Origin: Beta vulgaris subsp. vulgaris | Taxonomy: Eukaryota; Streptophyta; Magnoliopsida; Caryophyllales; Amaranthaceae | Assembly (NCBI RefSeq): GCF_026745355.1 | Contig: NC_079208.1 | Coordinates: forward strand, 55,627,276-55,691,275 | Direction: 5' to 3' | DNA: 64,000 bases | In this document: in pieces, positions 15,416 to 28,533 of the stretch | Layout of the letters: each line of letters opens with the position of its first letter | How positions within the stretch are numbered: position 1 is the first letter of the stretch | Notes under the pieces: generated by a model | Told to the model about the DNA's origin: nothing | Databases searched by the model: none | Seen by the model: only the letters and a program-made list of their open reading frames with translations | Made by a program: the position numbers and the translations under genes

Positions 15416-15700
15416 CTCCTTCCGTCTTTTTTTATTTGCTACATTTTGCCATTTAGGGGTGTTTCAATTTATTTGCTACATTTGCAAACATTTCCATATA
15501 TAGTACATAGGTCCCACACTTTATTTACAAATTTGTCATCACTCCCTTCTTGATTTTGTAAATGTTTCCATATATAATACATAGGTCCCACAATTTACCT
15601 ATTTGTTTTTTTTGTTAATTCCATTTATGTCAATGGTCCCCACTCCCTCCTTGGTCTTTGTGAAAAAGTGCTTGTAGCAAATAAAAAAAGACGGAGGGAG
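15416..15700. mobile_element. Stowaway MITE (285 bp)
   Basis: The TA duplication lies at 14-15 and 701-702 of the 15 kb block (15414-15415 and 15701-15702). The ends CTCCTTCCGTCTTTTTTTAT and ATAAAAAAAGACGGAGGGAG are near-perfect inverted repeats, extended by TTTGCTACA and TGTAGCAAA. The interior has no frame. Confidence 0.92.
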
Positions 15701-15702
15701 TA

Positions 15703-16184
15703 AGATTTAATAATTCTACAGTGGTTGAACTTGGAAGAAAATAATATTGCAAAGTGAAAGGTTAGAAGAAGCTTAAATTTCACTTACTTTACACAAATAT
15801 CAAAAGCATTAACAAACAAATAATGAAGATAGACATGCTAAGTGCCTTTGACAACATAATTACGTAAATATACCAAACTACACATTTATTGTAGATTACA
15901 GTTGCAAGCTTCTTTATGGATCAACCAACCTTCATGTTCTCTTATTCTTCAGCTTGTCAAGCTTCTTGATTGGATACCATCTCTTCTCGGCGTCTCATAG
16001 AACACCATGGACACCCCTTTATTACTTGCATATCAACTTTATCTAAAAATCATTCTACAGTCTACATTCCTCAGTAAAATCTAATCTGTAACACTATGAT
16101 AAAACTTATACATAGCTCTATTTTAAAGATATGTCACGAGCTGAAGGTTCAAAAACCAAAAGAGTTTGGAAGGCTATTTGCTGA
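15703..16184 (-). other. 3' flank of the aldehyde oxidase gene
   Basis: AT-rich sequence between the MITE and the aldehyde oxidase stop codon. It probably contains the 3' UTR. No other feature was recognised. Confidence 0.3.
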
Positions 16185-19100
16185 TCAGTTACTCTTAGTC
16201 ACGAATGAACTGTTCAAGTACCTCTCAACAACGTCGAGGCCACAAAACTCCTTAACCACAGGCATGGTGGCAGGGACACTTAATTGAAACGGGACATCAA
16301 TTTCATTGACGTTCAAGCCACCCCAAGAAGCAAGCTGTTTTCGGGCTTCTTGGATAGCTGCTCTGGTTGCACAGTGAACTGATGCTGCTAGCAGCATTGG
16401 TGGCTCTCCAGATGCTGCAGTTAAGCCAAATATAAGAATGATGAAGATTTTTACTGTTTAAATACATATCAATGAATCAGATCACATCTTAATTAAAATT
16501 AGAATACTGTTTTTGCCAAAAAAAAAAAAAAAAAGCCTCCTTTTATAAGTGTGTTCACTACTTCTCTTCAACTAAACTTATTTAAACTAAGCTTATTAAA
16601 CCTTATTGGATTTGATCAACCCTGATTTTGACCTTATGTTTGCACCTGAAAGGAAGCCCATATTAAACTTAATCAGCCCGGGAACTTAAGTTTTTAATGG
16701 GAAGAGAATGCACCCTAAATTTCAGTTATAAGAGGAATTTTTTTCCTATTTAACAGTTCAGAGGATAAAAGTATTTTAGTCAGAGCCTCAGAGGTCCTAG
16801 TGGTAAAGCAAAATGTTCCATAAGGATTTTTGCAAACTGGCATAAAGCATGGATTTGAGAAATCTTCAAGGGGATCAAAAAGGCGGGTCACAGTATGAAC
16901 ACACCTTTAGATGAGAGAATCCGTTTCTGATGATGTCCGCTGTTCAGGATTTCAACATTTAGTTGTTTTGGTATGGTATCAATTGTCGGGATTTTATATG
17001 TCCATGTGCTATCAGCAACCACCAGACCATCAGGATTAGCTAGGTACTCTTCGAGCATGAAGAAGCCAATACCTTGAACAAAAGCCCCTTCTATCTGTAA
17101 GAAATACAAAACCATAAAATTAATTAGTGCAGAAGTTCTAGACTTTAGGTAAGTCTACACATAATCCTGGAAACATATTGAAGTCTTGGCTTAAACTGCA
17201 AAATGCAGAGTACACCATTTTATATAGAAACGATTTTGACTTTCACAACCGCCAATGCATAACTTTGACCATCATTTTATGTATTTAAGTAATTTATAAC
17301 AAAAAGAAACTCTGAGAAAAAGCTGATTTTTCAAAATTATACACTCAGACAAAGTCGACAATGTTTTGCAAAACTACAATTGGTTTATATATAGTAGTAA
17401 AAAATATGGTCAAAGTGATCTGTATGTGGATTGTGCAAAAGTCAAAGTGATACAACTATTTAGAAATGGATAGAGTATATTGTAAGCACTATCTTCAAGT
17501 AGTACAATAAGAATGCTGCTAAAATTAACCTGTCCCAAATCAACAGCAGGATTTAGACTCTGTCCACAATCATAAATGACGTCCGATCGCAATATAACAG
17601 TTTCTCCCGTCAGTATATTCACCTCTACCTGTGGAAATAAAGTGGAACCATCAGAAATACACCTCGAGAGGATTATCTCATTCCTAGGTGATTTTCGTTT
17701 AACTAATGTTTCCGAGCAGGACAATGCTTGTTTGATGGAAGCAATAGTACACCAATTACTCAAACGTTACAAAAAAATGCTTTCAGTGAAGGGAGACTTA
17801 AATAAGATTGTTGTTCTTAACAAACTTTACCTCACTAACAGCAGTTCCATAGTTTAGATATCGCATGGAAGTAAAATCAGGTACGAAATAAGTGCTAGCG
17901 GACAAATGCACTGCTTGTGAGCCGGCCTGCAATTAGAGTTTAATTGTGAGATTTAAATTCAACATTTCTATACCAGAGATGAAAATTTGACTTCACATCT
18001 GATGCTCAATTGATGATTCTAGTTGTTTCTGATGCAACTCAAATAGTATGTAGTAAGAAGTGAAATTTGGATACAATTCTTCAATGAAACAACTTCAGCT
18101 TTATTTTGTGCAAACATTTATACAGCGAGGTAACAGGTGAAGTGGATAACGCTATCTACATAAAATAAGACGATTGATGAGCCTACAACTAAAGATGGCA
18201 ATGGGGAACGGAGGGAGTAACATATAGACGGTAAGAAATGATTTCTATTGGAATCAAAAAGTTCTGTAAGCAGATGAGCTGTATAGAAAACTAAAACTCA
18301 TCTGATTATTCTACCTAGGAGAAGCAGGAAACGTGATAGTAATCGGTATCGGTGTCCTGCTTTACTTGTACATCTCAGATAGTAATTATTGAAAATAGAA
18401 GAGTCCTTCCTAGAAGGTTTATCCCCCCCTAAGACTTCAAGGTGATGAGATAGTAATGGAAGTCAATCAAAATTTAACCAACTTGCACGGTAAAATTTTC
18501 CACTCAGCTGCCTATGATTCTAAGCTTATATACAATAGAAAAAAAAAATTATAACAATAGAAGCATAAAAATTAGTGCACTTCCAATCGAGAAAGGGAAG
18601 GACAGCGCAAAACAGCAATGGTAATCATGTAGGCTTCAAGTAATGAAACTCATTACTTACAGTTAACAGAGAAAAGAGAGCCTATCATGTAGGACCTTTA
18701 ACAAGTACTTACCTGAGAAATTAGTGTTTCCCAGTTAATAGATGATCCCATTTGTTCTTGCAGTCTCTCCTTAAGTGGGGTTAATCTTTCAACCAATGTA
18801 TTACAGCAAATCCTAACAGCTTCACAGCTAGACTCAGAGGTTGTGCTTCCAGCAGTAAACCCTCCCTGTACCATGCTTAATGTATCTGCTTGTATTACAC
18901 GCACCTTATCTAAAAGTTTATCACTTCCAACACACTTGATAAAACTCAAGGCAAAAGCAGCCATCTGCTTTACTTTGGTCCATAGACCCTGACCAATCTC
19001 AATCCCTCCTACTTCCACAGAGACTGACCCATCAGGAAGTATGCTGACTTTACCGGGGGTTGGTCTCAGTAAAACACCATGCACAATGGGTAACCTTGAA

Positions 19101-22100
19101 ATTCCCTTTTTACGCCATTTATTAGTGATGTTGAACTGTTTTACCATCTCTTTTCTTTGTTCAAAGCTTGAAGATGAAGCTAGTTTATCCCAAATTGAGG
19201 GTAAAGTAAATTCACTCGGCTCTCCAGCAGCACTCTGATAGAACAAAGTTAAGCTATCGAATGTGTGGAAATTTTTGTCTCTAACAACATCAACATCCAT
19301 CAAAAGGGTAGAAGCTACATGTTCAATCACAGCTTCAGCAATAAACGTTCCTTGTATTTCACCAGGAGCTCGCATTGCAGTCTTACTTGTATGATTTGTC
19401 TTGCATAATTTAATGTCCAATGATAAAGCACCCCAGTCATACTTCTTAAGAGCATTCACTATGTTTGCTGGCATCATTGGGCTAATATCTTCTGATATAC
19501 CCGCATTAATCAAAATATCAAGATGTAACGCTGTGATCTTCCCATCTAATTTGAATCCCACACTATAATTGATTTTCATTGGATGTCGTCCTCCTGCCAT
19601 TATCATATCATTCTTACGATTAAGGTAAATCCTGACAGGACGACGAAGCTTGTGTGCTGCTAGTGCACAAGCTGTTGCAACCTACAAGACCAAGAATACC
19701 AGGTCATAAAAAAAAAAGTGAGGTGGAAGTGTGGAAGTAACCAACAGATAATTGCATCAGTGGAATGCCTTACTTTCTGCTTTTCCAACTTAGTATATTA
19801 CAATATATTGAGCCTTTACAAAGTCATTTTTCAGCATTCAATATTTACCTAGCTACGAAAATCTAGATAAAGCATATTCGGGTAGCTCATGCAACTTCCT
19901 ATTGCCATCTTCCAGAAGATGCAGTTCATTTGCTAATTAGAGATAGATGTAATATCAAAAATTTATAGCCTGAATACACTTTGAGGGCTATGTTATCTGG
20001 ACTTCTTATTTTCCACAAGTATGTGAGTCAAATGCTCAACACTCGAACATGAGTTTGGAAACTTTGACACTTCATTTTTGCCTGATTATGACAAAATTCC
20101 GTACATTACTTGATTTAGACACTTGGGCACATATAGGTGTATGACAAGAGTCCAAGTAACAAAACTTTTGGGTTAGTCTGGGAAACAAGCTACATCTACT
20201 AACAATACTTATACTTAACAAGATATCATCAACTTAATCCTAACACAAAGAGAGAGTTAATAAAATCACCAATTTACAGCCAATACACTCACATGGGTAG
20301 CTTTCATTGCCTTTCCGCCAAAACCTCCTCCGACTCTTCTTGTGATGACACGAATGTTGTTTTCAGGCACTCCAAGACAACTTGCAATCACAGAATGTGT
20401 AAATTCTGGAGCTTGATTAGAACTATAAACCACCATGCAGTTATCTTCATCTGGAATAGCTAGGGCAGTTTGAGTCTCCATACAGAAATGGTATTGTGAC
20501 GGAAGCCTGATCTACAAATATTACCAACGCGGAATAGCTAAGTTATAAGAATTCGGTTTATTGTAGTCAGTGTAGCATTAATCATTATTTACTTGAACAA
20601 ATAAAAAAGAATAGATATCAAATGCATGAGAGATACCTCAGCTGAAAGAATTTTCTGATCAGCCTCCGCCATTCCCTTGGCAAAGTCACCAATCGGTTCA
20701 GGGCAAATAAAAGATGGGATGTCAAAGAAGCTAGACCTTTCAACTGCATCTTCGACTGTTAAGATAGGTGGCTCTAAATTTTCTATGTCATAGTCAACAA
20801 TTGCTTTAGTTGCTGCATTATCAGCATGCCTCTGTGTATCTGCAACCTATAATGCTCTCAGATAAATGAGTAAACTTCAGATGAGCAAGTAAACCTCAGA
20901 ATTCTAACAAAGAGAAAAGGAAAAGACAGTGAAAACAAGAGCCTTACGACTAATGCAATATTTTCACCAGCACACCGTGTGAGATCATCAGCAAATAACG
21001 AATCCATCCCAAATATTGTTTTGGCTCCTATATTCTTTCCCCCACGTGGAATATCTTTATAGGAAACAATGTCAATAACTCCAACTGGAAATGATTCAGA
21101 CTCATATCTCACACAATTTACCCTTGCCAATGGCTTTATGCTATATATAAATGCTCCATGAAGACAGTCTTCTGGAGAAGGAATATCATCAACATATATG
21201 GCCTCACCTGTAAATGGCAACTCAAATACATTAAAGAAGATCAGACAACGCTGCTGCAATAAGAAAAAGGGGAAACAGTAACTGGTATAACTGGTGCTCA
21301 TACATTATAACTGCTCTTTTAAGTAGCCTACTTGCCTACTTGTACTATAACACAACACGGAAATCAGCTTTCTTATGCAAAAGAAGTCACTAAAAAAATG
21401 ACAAAGCCATGCAGATACGCCCTGTTAGTTAACCTACAAATTGGTTCAATAATTTCCTCATCAAACAAGAGCCAAAACCAATCCTTTTCAACAAGTAACA
21501 AGGACATCATAGGCAGCTATAAAAGCAAACAAACCAGATGCCTGGAGATCAGCTCCAGTTTTGCCAATGGGCTTCCCGACAGGATGATAGTCCGCGCTGG
21601 GCATAATATCCTGTTTTGCAGGTAATAACAGAGGTTCCCTACTGTACTTTTGGAGTCCATAATCTGTTCCCGACTGAGAATCAATATATCCATTCAAGCA
21701 TAAACCAGAAACTCGGATATCAGTTTCGACCAAAGTTTGCAAAAACTCAAAAATAAATGCCTCGGCTAAGCTTATCCGGTAGGAAGGATGTGAAATGCCG
21801 TCATCCGGGACCACAGTAGCTCGAACTAAATTAATGGCATTGTGGAGGGCTTCATGATCAAGATTTCTTCCAGCTAAAAACTCTTCAACTTTTCTTGCCC
21901 GCACTGCATGCCTAGTTCCATATGCACCAAAAGCCAACTGAATCTTGTTCACCATGAAGCCAACATCAGATTTGTTTGGAGAAACTTCACAAAAGAAAGC
22001 AGCATTCAGATAAGGTAATGCATTTCCTAAAGGGCGAGGTGCGGCTCTATAGGTTTCAAACATAAGTTTACAATTTGATCCTGAGGAAGGTTCCCAAATT

Positions 22101-24728
22101 GGAATCTTGACACATACGATTATACTCTTTGAATCTAGGGGAGGCCTTCCCAAGAATTCCTCCAACTTTATGGTCTCCCTTTTTGAGCTTCTTATGATCT
22201 CCACACTTGAATCTACAGCTAGGAGAACAGTAGTAATGTCAGAAGGAAATCCACACCTCTGTGCCATAACTATATTTCCACCTATACTTGCTGAATTTCT
22301 GATGGACCCCGAAGCAATTTTCTCAAAATGGGCAGCAATTTTTCTAAGCACGGATATACTGCCCTCAGTCACTGTATCTTCGTCCCCCTCTTTCAGAGCT
22401 ACAATAGCCTTAGAGATCGAAACAGCTGCCCCAATTTGGATGCTTTTAAGATCTCTTTTAACCATGGTGAGCTCATGAATGTACCTTAGATCTATGTATG
22501 TGTCACACCCTTCTAGTTCCTTATAGTAGCCTGTACCTGTATTACTAACAACTAATTTGACACGACCTGGACCCACATCGCCAGCATCACACAGTTCCAG
22601 CTTGCTTTGGAGCTCCTCGACGCTAAAAGGAGTATACCAAGAATATTTTCCCGAATCCAAAAGCATTTTAAACTTTAATTCGTCCTTCAAATAGTCAGGA
22701 AATGTCGATACCTGACAATTGCGATCATAAACTGGTAACCTACCCGCCTTGAGTTCCTTGCTCTCCTCCTTCTGCCAAAAGGCATTGTATCCTAGATCTT
22801 CAATATCCACATCTGCTGCAAAGCTTTTGCAAGCATCAGCGATAGGCCGATAACCAGTACACCTACAGAGGTTTCCAGCTATGGCTTTCTCTGCTTCAGA
22901 AACCTTAAGCTTTGAAAACCCAGGAGAGGATTCTGGCCCGTCACTCTTCTCAGCATTGACAAGAGCGGAGAAGAGAGAGACGCACATTCCAGGAGTACAG
23001 TAACCACACTGAGAGGCATGGAAGCCCGCAAGTCTTTTATGTATCGCATGAAAACCTTCTTTTTGACTTCCAAGGCCTTCGGTTGTGGTAATGGAACAAC
23101 CATGTATACTACAAAGAAGTGTAAGGCATGAATTTACTGTATAATCCTCCACCTCATCGCTCACGGGATCATATTTGGAAAGCAGCACAACACAAGCCCC
23201 ACAACCACCTGTATTGACATTGAACAATAGTCACGACCAATTTCTGCCAGTACATCATCGTACTTTCCACGAATAAAGATATGATTTCACAAAGATTCAA
23301 AGGATGCACTGAACCAAGCAAATTCTAAAAGTGGCAATTACGCACCACTTGTGTTCAATGTATAATTTTAATAAAAATCGATAAGGAATATATTAAGGAA
23401 AACCTCAATTTAGATCATCACCAATAAACTATACCTTCTTTCAGAATACAGATATGGGAACTGTTGTATTTTTCAAATGACGTTATTATCTTTTAGAACA
23501 CTTAGCGAAGCCATCTTAAACGAGAATGATAAAGTTCATTTCGCAATAGAAAAACTCAACTAGCCCTTGATTTACTGAATGCACAATAGAATCTATATTT
23601 TTCTCGATCAAAGTAGAACTTTTACCCTCCAATTCTTCCCTATGCTCACCGACTGAACACTCTCCTGTCCACCCATGATATTTCTTTTACAATTAACTAC
23701 CCTTGCTGTAGGCAATAATTAATTATGGTGGTGGTAATAAATATACAAGTAAAAAACTGAAAGAAAATTCGATAACGATGGAAACTTATGAAGAAAAAAA
23801 CATATGTTCGGGGATAAAGTTCTGTGATATGAGTCCTAACAATCACCATGTACATGAACTCAATTTCCTTACCAAATTACAGATAGATACGTACCATTGC
23901 CACCAATTATTACCAGCAACCAAACGGACTGTAAATTCATACCGGCTCTAGTACAGCCTTTTCTTTTCACCTTGACTCAAGTGCTCATACTGTCATACAC
24001 AGGAATCTCTTGATATAATTGATTATCTGTACTTTCAAGTACATAAATGAAAAATCCCAAAATCAGCTAAAAAGAGCACCTAAGTTTCATCAGAAAGGAT
24101 CTCTAACCCCACACACACACATACACAGCCCATTTCTATTTCACTAATTAACACATATATTTTCACTTCAAAAAATATCATGAACACTTCAAAAATTGCA
24201 ATTATCTCATTGATTCAATTCAACAAGTATCAAAATTCATATCATCAACATCATACTAAAAAAAGTATGATTGATTATTTAATTATATGATTCTCTTGAT
24301 ATGATTATCCTAAAAACAGCTAAAAATAGCACCTTAACTTCATTAGAAAGGATCTCAAAACCCCACATGCACACACAGTCCATTACTCCATTCCTAAATC
24401 ACAGATTAACCACACATATTTTCACTTAAAAGTATCACTAAACCTTCAAAATCTGCAATTATCTCATTGATTCCAATTCAACAAATAAGTACCAAAAATC
24501 ATATCATTAACATCATACTATAAAATAAATTGAAGATTAAACTCATAAAGAGAGAGTTAAGTTAAGATAACCTTCTCCACACCCAAGTTTAACACTCTTA
24601 AAACGGGTCCGGGTCCTCAAAAACTCCAGTAAAGTAGTTGATGGGTCAATACTGTGTATCTCAAATCTTTCTCCATTAACAGCAAAAACTAAATTCCCAC
24701 CTCCCATTTTTTTCTCTATCTTTTCCAT
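16185..24728 (-). CDS. AO: Aldehyde oxidase (molybdenum-flavoprotein)
   Basis: Ten exons in gene order: 24572-24728, 21535-23208, 20948-21207, 20637-20846, 20293-20511, 18713-19681, 17831-17926, 17530-17628, 16905-17094 and 16185-16414. They give 1367 codons, normal for plant aldehyde oxidases. Domains in order: plant-type [2Fe-2S] (LGCGEG then GCGACVVLLSKYDP), second [2Fe-2S] (CGYCTPGMC, NLCRCTGYRP), FAD domain (SIGGNIVMAQ), then the molybdopterin half with VGGGFGGKA, RAPGEIQGTF, GQGLWTKVKQM and SGEPPMLLAA, the last carrying the catalytic Glu. The short FAD motifs and N-terminus favour aldehyde oxidase over xanthine dehydrogenase. Family members oxidise abscisic aldehyde, indole acetaldehyde or other aldehydes in the cytosol and need a sulfurated molybdenum cofactor; the substrate cannot be told here. 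The start uses the first Met; an internal Met seven codons on is also possible. Confidence 0.95.
24006..24525. repeat. Tandem duplication in aldehyde oxidase intron 1
   Basis: Two adjacent copies of about 240-280 bases (about 24006-24290 and 24291-24525) share CTCTTGATAT, CAGCTAAAAA.AGCACCT, GAAAGGATCTC, ATATTTTCACTT and GCAATTATCTCATTGATTC in the same order. Copies have diverged by substitutions and small gaps. No coding content. Confidence 0.85.
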
Positions 24729-25437
24729 ATCTTTTAGGCAGCCAAAAAACTGAACTTGAGTGTAGTATCAGTCTATCAGATATAGTCACACTCTAAATTA
24801 ATGTGTGCCCACTAAATAATACTTAAATTTTCCAACTTTGACTCCGAAAAGTAAGATCTGCGGACAATAATAGAAGATTAAACAATTAGATGAACTGTAA
24901 GAACCCACCATCATAATGATATAAGAATCATGGAATAAAAGTGTCATTTTATTTTATTTCAGGAAATCTAAGAAAAAAGATAACTTTATTTTTTATGTAT
25001 TTTTTGGATGAGTATGGTAAAATCTGATGAAATGGGTTTAGACTTATTTGTAAATTCGTTGCCTTTTGTTGCTAAAGGAGCGGTTTTTACTGATTATGGA
25101 GGAATAATAACCGCAGCAAAAAAAGGACAACGTGAAAGAAATGTATCTTTTGTGTGTTTTTTTTCTGATTTACTGTAGTATTTGTTTATTATTGTATGAA
25201 ATCTGGGAAGTAGGGGATTTATGAAACTAGCGGGGAACAAACAACAAATTTTACCGATTTCGATTTCATTATTCATGTTAGGAATTAGCTGGGGAGGCTG
25301 CACTCAGAAAAAAGGTAAATTAATCATTTTATGAGGAGAAGAAATTGAACTAAACATTATAGTATTACTTATTATAATCTTATAAAAAAAAGGGTTTTTA
25401 TAACATTTAGTAGTATCAAAATTGTTATTTGTCTAAT
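24729..25437. other. Upstream region of aldehyde oxidase
   Basis: About 700 AT-rich bases that would hold the aldehyde oxidase promoter on the minus strand. No specific regulatory element can be supported by reading alone. Confidence 0.3.
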
Positions 25438-26167
25438 GTATTAATGTTATTATTTTTGGTCCTACTACGAGGAATTTTCCACCGCATTAGGTGAGAGGAC
25501 TAATCTCGCGCAGGAGTATGCATCCCTCCCAGTTGGATATTTTTTCATACCCAAGCTCGAATTCGGACCTTGGTCAAAGGGCGAGAGATCATTAACCACA
25601 CACGCCTAGGGTGATAATGAGCTTGACAAGCTCGCGAGCAGCTCGGGGTCGGCTCGGTGAAGCTCAACTCGAGCTTGGCTCGAGACTTAAACGAGTTGAG
25701 CCGTGAATAGCTCGATTTGTATTTTATACTAAAAAAATATTTTATATTAAAAAAATATTTTATATTAAAAATTATTTAGACATATTAAAAATTATATTAA
25801 GTATTTTTTTTTAATATATTAACTAAAGTATATAATAGAAGAAAGATAAAAAGAAAAGGTAAAAACAATTAAAAAAGACAAACAAAACAAAAAAGATAGA
25901 GAAGAGTAACTCTTGAAGGATCAAAATCCAAAACGCCTAAACGAGCTCACAAGCCGAGCCTGAGCCTAATCGAGTTCACAAGCTGAACTCGAGCCGCAAA
26001 TTCTAATTACGAGCTCTGCTCCCCCAAGCTCGGCGAGCTCACGAGCTGAACCGAGCCCATGAAAAGTTAAACCAGCTTGAGCCGAGCCTAGTGCTATTCA
26101 GGCTCGGCTCGCTCGATAAGCACCCCTACTCACGCCGACCCCAGTTGGTACGTATTAATGTTATTAT
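25438..26167 (-). mobile_element. SINE split by a hAT-like MITE, 16 bp target duplication
   Basis: GTATTAATGTTATTAT occurs at 25438-25453 and again at 26152-26167. Between them, the MITE (25607-26128) and its extra 8-mer interrupt a unit of about 168 bases (25454-25606 plus 26137-26151). On the minus strand this unit has GGTCCGAATTCGAGC as a B-box-like word and ends in a short A-rich tail at 25454. The outer duplication plus small size support a SINE that was later hit by the MITE. Confidence 0.75.
25607..26128. mobile_element. hAT-like MITE with GAGCTCG-rich arms, nested in a SINE
   Basis: It begins TAGGGTG and ends CACCCCTA. Flanking 8-mers CACACGCC (25599-25606) and CTCACGCC (26129-26136) match at 7 of 8, as expected of hAT target duplications. 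Both arms are full of CTCG/CGAG words (GCTCGGGGTCGGCTCGG, GAGCCGAGCC) around an AT-rich core. There is no transposase. Confidence 0.78.
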
Positions 26168-26333
26168 AATGTTACTCATGTTGTGCGTTAGCTCATTTTC
26201 AATTTTGAGAGATTGTCCTAAGTTTTTTGGTGGATGATTGTTGAATTACATTGTCTCTATTTTTTCGAACGACTTGATAATATGATCTCCCTTTGATTGG
26301 GAGTCCTCAAAAAAGATTGGTATTAGTATGCTT

Positions 26334-26662
26334 TTAAAATTAGCCTAGTTAATGTGTGCTTTGAGAAAATAGCCTAGTTGATGGGCTCGGGTAATGCCTT
26401 GCGTTATTTAAAAAAGTCTTTTTTCTCTTTACAATATTTATTTCTACTTTGAATTTATCTTGTCTTTCTTTAGATTGTTGACGGACAAGAATTTATCTTG
26501 TCTTTCTTTAAAATTAGCCTAGTTAATGTGTGCTTTGAGAAAATAGCTTAGTTGATGGGCTCGGGTAATGCCTTGCGTTATTCAAAAAAGTCTTTTTCTC
26601 TTTACAATATTTATTTCTGCTTTGAGTTTATCTTGTCGTTCTTTAGATTGTTGACGGACAAG
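26334..26662. repeat. Tandem duplication, period 174 bp
   Basis: AAATTAGCCTAGTTAATGTG begins at 26337 and recurs at 26511. The following 150 bases (GATGGGCTCGGGTAATGCC, CTTTACAATATTTATTTC, AGATTGTTGACGGACAAG) are repeated with few differences, implying a fairly recent duplication. No gene was recognised. Confidence 0.9.
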
Positions 26663-26723
26663 GATAAATGTACTCAGTCATTACTCTCATATATTATACT
26701 AAATAGTATGTCATAGACTCCTA

Positions 26724-27430
26724 GGGCCTGTTCTCTTCGGCATAAAACAGCTGAACTGAACTGAACTTATCAGAGCTGAACTGAACTGAACTGAACTTAT
26801 CAGAGCTGAACTGAACTGAACTGAACTGAACTGAACTGAACTGAATTGAATTGAATTGAATTGAATTGAATTGAATTGAATTGAATTAAATTAAATTAAA
26901 CTGAATGTAATAAATATATAAATAATATTTTAAACAAGAATAATATGAATATTAAATCATAATTATAATGATAAGTAATAATAATGAATAATAATAATAA
27001 TAGTATTTTGGATATTTTTAAATGATAGTTATAAATAAATAATAATCATAAATTATTAATAATAATAATAGTAATAATTAATGATAATAATGATAATTAA
27101 TAATAATTAATAATAATTAATTTATATTATTTGTATTAATATATTAATACTTGATGATGATATATAATAACAATAATATCTAATAAGTAAATTAATATTA
27201 TTATTTTAATAATTAGATTTAATAATATAAAAATATTTAGTAATAAAAATAATGATTGGGTTGGACCGCAAAAAGTACATCATAAACCGTCTTGACGCGA
27301 TTTGATTGGTTTATGGGCTAAAAAAAGTGGGTTTATTTGTGCTTTGACCTAAATCATGTTTCTCCTAATAATAATAGTAATAATAATGAGTAAATCTATA
27401 ATAAACAAAATAATATATAGAAACAACAAC

Positions 27431-27461
<31 letters not shown>

Positions 27462-27502
27462 AAACAACAACAACAACAAAACAACAACAACAACAACAAC
27501 AA

Positions 27503-27539
<37 letters not shown>

Positions 27540-27624
27540 TAAAATAATAAAATAATAATAATAATAATACTTAATAGTAATGATATATATTTAAATAATA
27601 ATAATAATAATCATAATAATAATG

Positions 27625-27663
<39 letters not shown>

Positions 27664-27805
27664 TTTAACAAAATGGTTATAAGAGAATGGAGCTGAACTG
27701 AACTGATCTGAACTGAACTGAAGAGCGCTGAACTGAACTGAACTGAACTGAAGAGAGCTGAACTGAACTGAACTGAACTGAAAATAAGCTGGGGAGAACA
27801 GGCCC
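26724..27805. mobile_element. Inverted-repeat element filled with CTGAA and trinucleotide arrays
   Basis: It begins GGGCCTGTTCTC and ends GAGAACAGGCCC, perfect 12-base inverted repeats. CTA flanks both sides (26721-26723 and 27806-27808). Inside, CTGAA arrays lie at 26758-26900 (drifting to TTGAA) and 27690-27780, both in the same orientation. Between them are AT-rich sequence, an (AAC)n run (27420-27500) and (TAA)n runs (27500-27660). No transposase frame is present. The 3 bp duplication suggests a PIF/Harbinger-type non-autonomous element, but this is only an inference. Confidence 0.75.
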
Positions 27806-27872
27806 CTAGTTTAGAGATTGAAATCTACCTCGTCATGACAAAGGCAAAACATTCTTTAAAATATCATGTAAT

Positions 27873-28533
27873 TCTTACATATAAACATAACCTCTTCCTC
27901 CCAAGCATTCGGAAATAATCAAGGCTCTAGAGCATGGTCCCCTCCCACATTTCCATCTCTCAAATGGAATGTGGATGCCTCCCTAAAAATGAATGAATTA
28001 AAGTCGCCCATAGGTGGTGTGCTCCGTGATCAACATGGAAAATTTCTATGTCTATTCTTAAATCCTATCCCACTAATGGAGATTAATCATGCAAAGGTGC
28101 TTGCAATTCATAGGGCAATCAGAATCTCGTTATCCATGGAAAGCACCCGTAACAGTCATCTAATCGTGGAATCAGATTTGGCAAATGTAGTAAAATGGTG
28201 CAATGGAGAAAGTAAGGGGTCGTGGACTCTCACCTTTCAAATTAACTTCATTTAAAATGTAATGAAAGAGGGGCAAAGCATAGAAATCATATATAAGGGG
28301 GGCGAATCGAATATGGTGGCAGATCATTTGGCAAAACAAGGTCTCACTCAAAGAGACGAGTTCATTGCTTGGCTTGAATGTATTCCTATTGTAGTTGCCT
28401 TTCATTCTGAAAGAGTTGATGCTGCCCATTTTCATGTAATTGATAGCTGGAGTCAGTTCTTTAAAACTGGCTATCCAGATGCTTAATAAAAAGTCCCAAA
28501 TTATCAAAAAAAAAAAATCTTACATATAAACAT
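27873..28533 (+). mobile_element. 5'-truncated LINE insert with 16 bp target duplication
   Basis: TCTTACATATAAACAT occurs at 27873-27888 and 28518-28533. The insert 27889-28517 ends in an A-run. It encodes a plant RNase H-like domain in the same frame class as L1-type elements: KWNVDAS, GGVLRDQHGKF, LIVESDLANVVKW, then after an in-frame stop near 28255, GGESNMVADHLAKQG. The glutamate expected in the A-E-V/L-A-I word is lysine (NHAKVLAIHRAI). The stop at 28486 is followed by a short tail. A dead 3' fragment. Confidence 0.87.

Noticed and set aside
27356..27547. Thr/Gln/Asn-rich small protein
   Set aside because: It is a reading through (AAC)n and (TAA)n arrays inside the inverted-repeat element.
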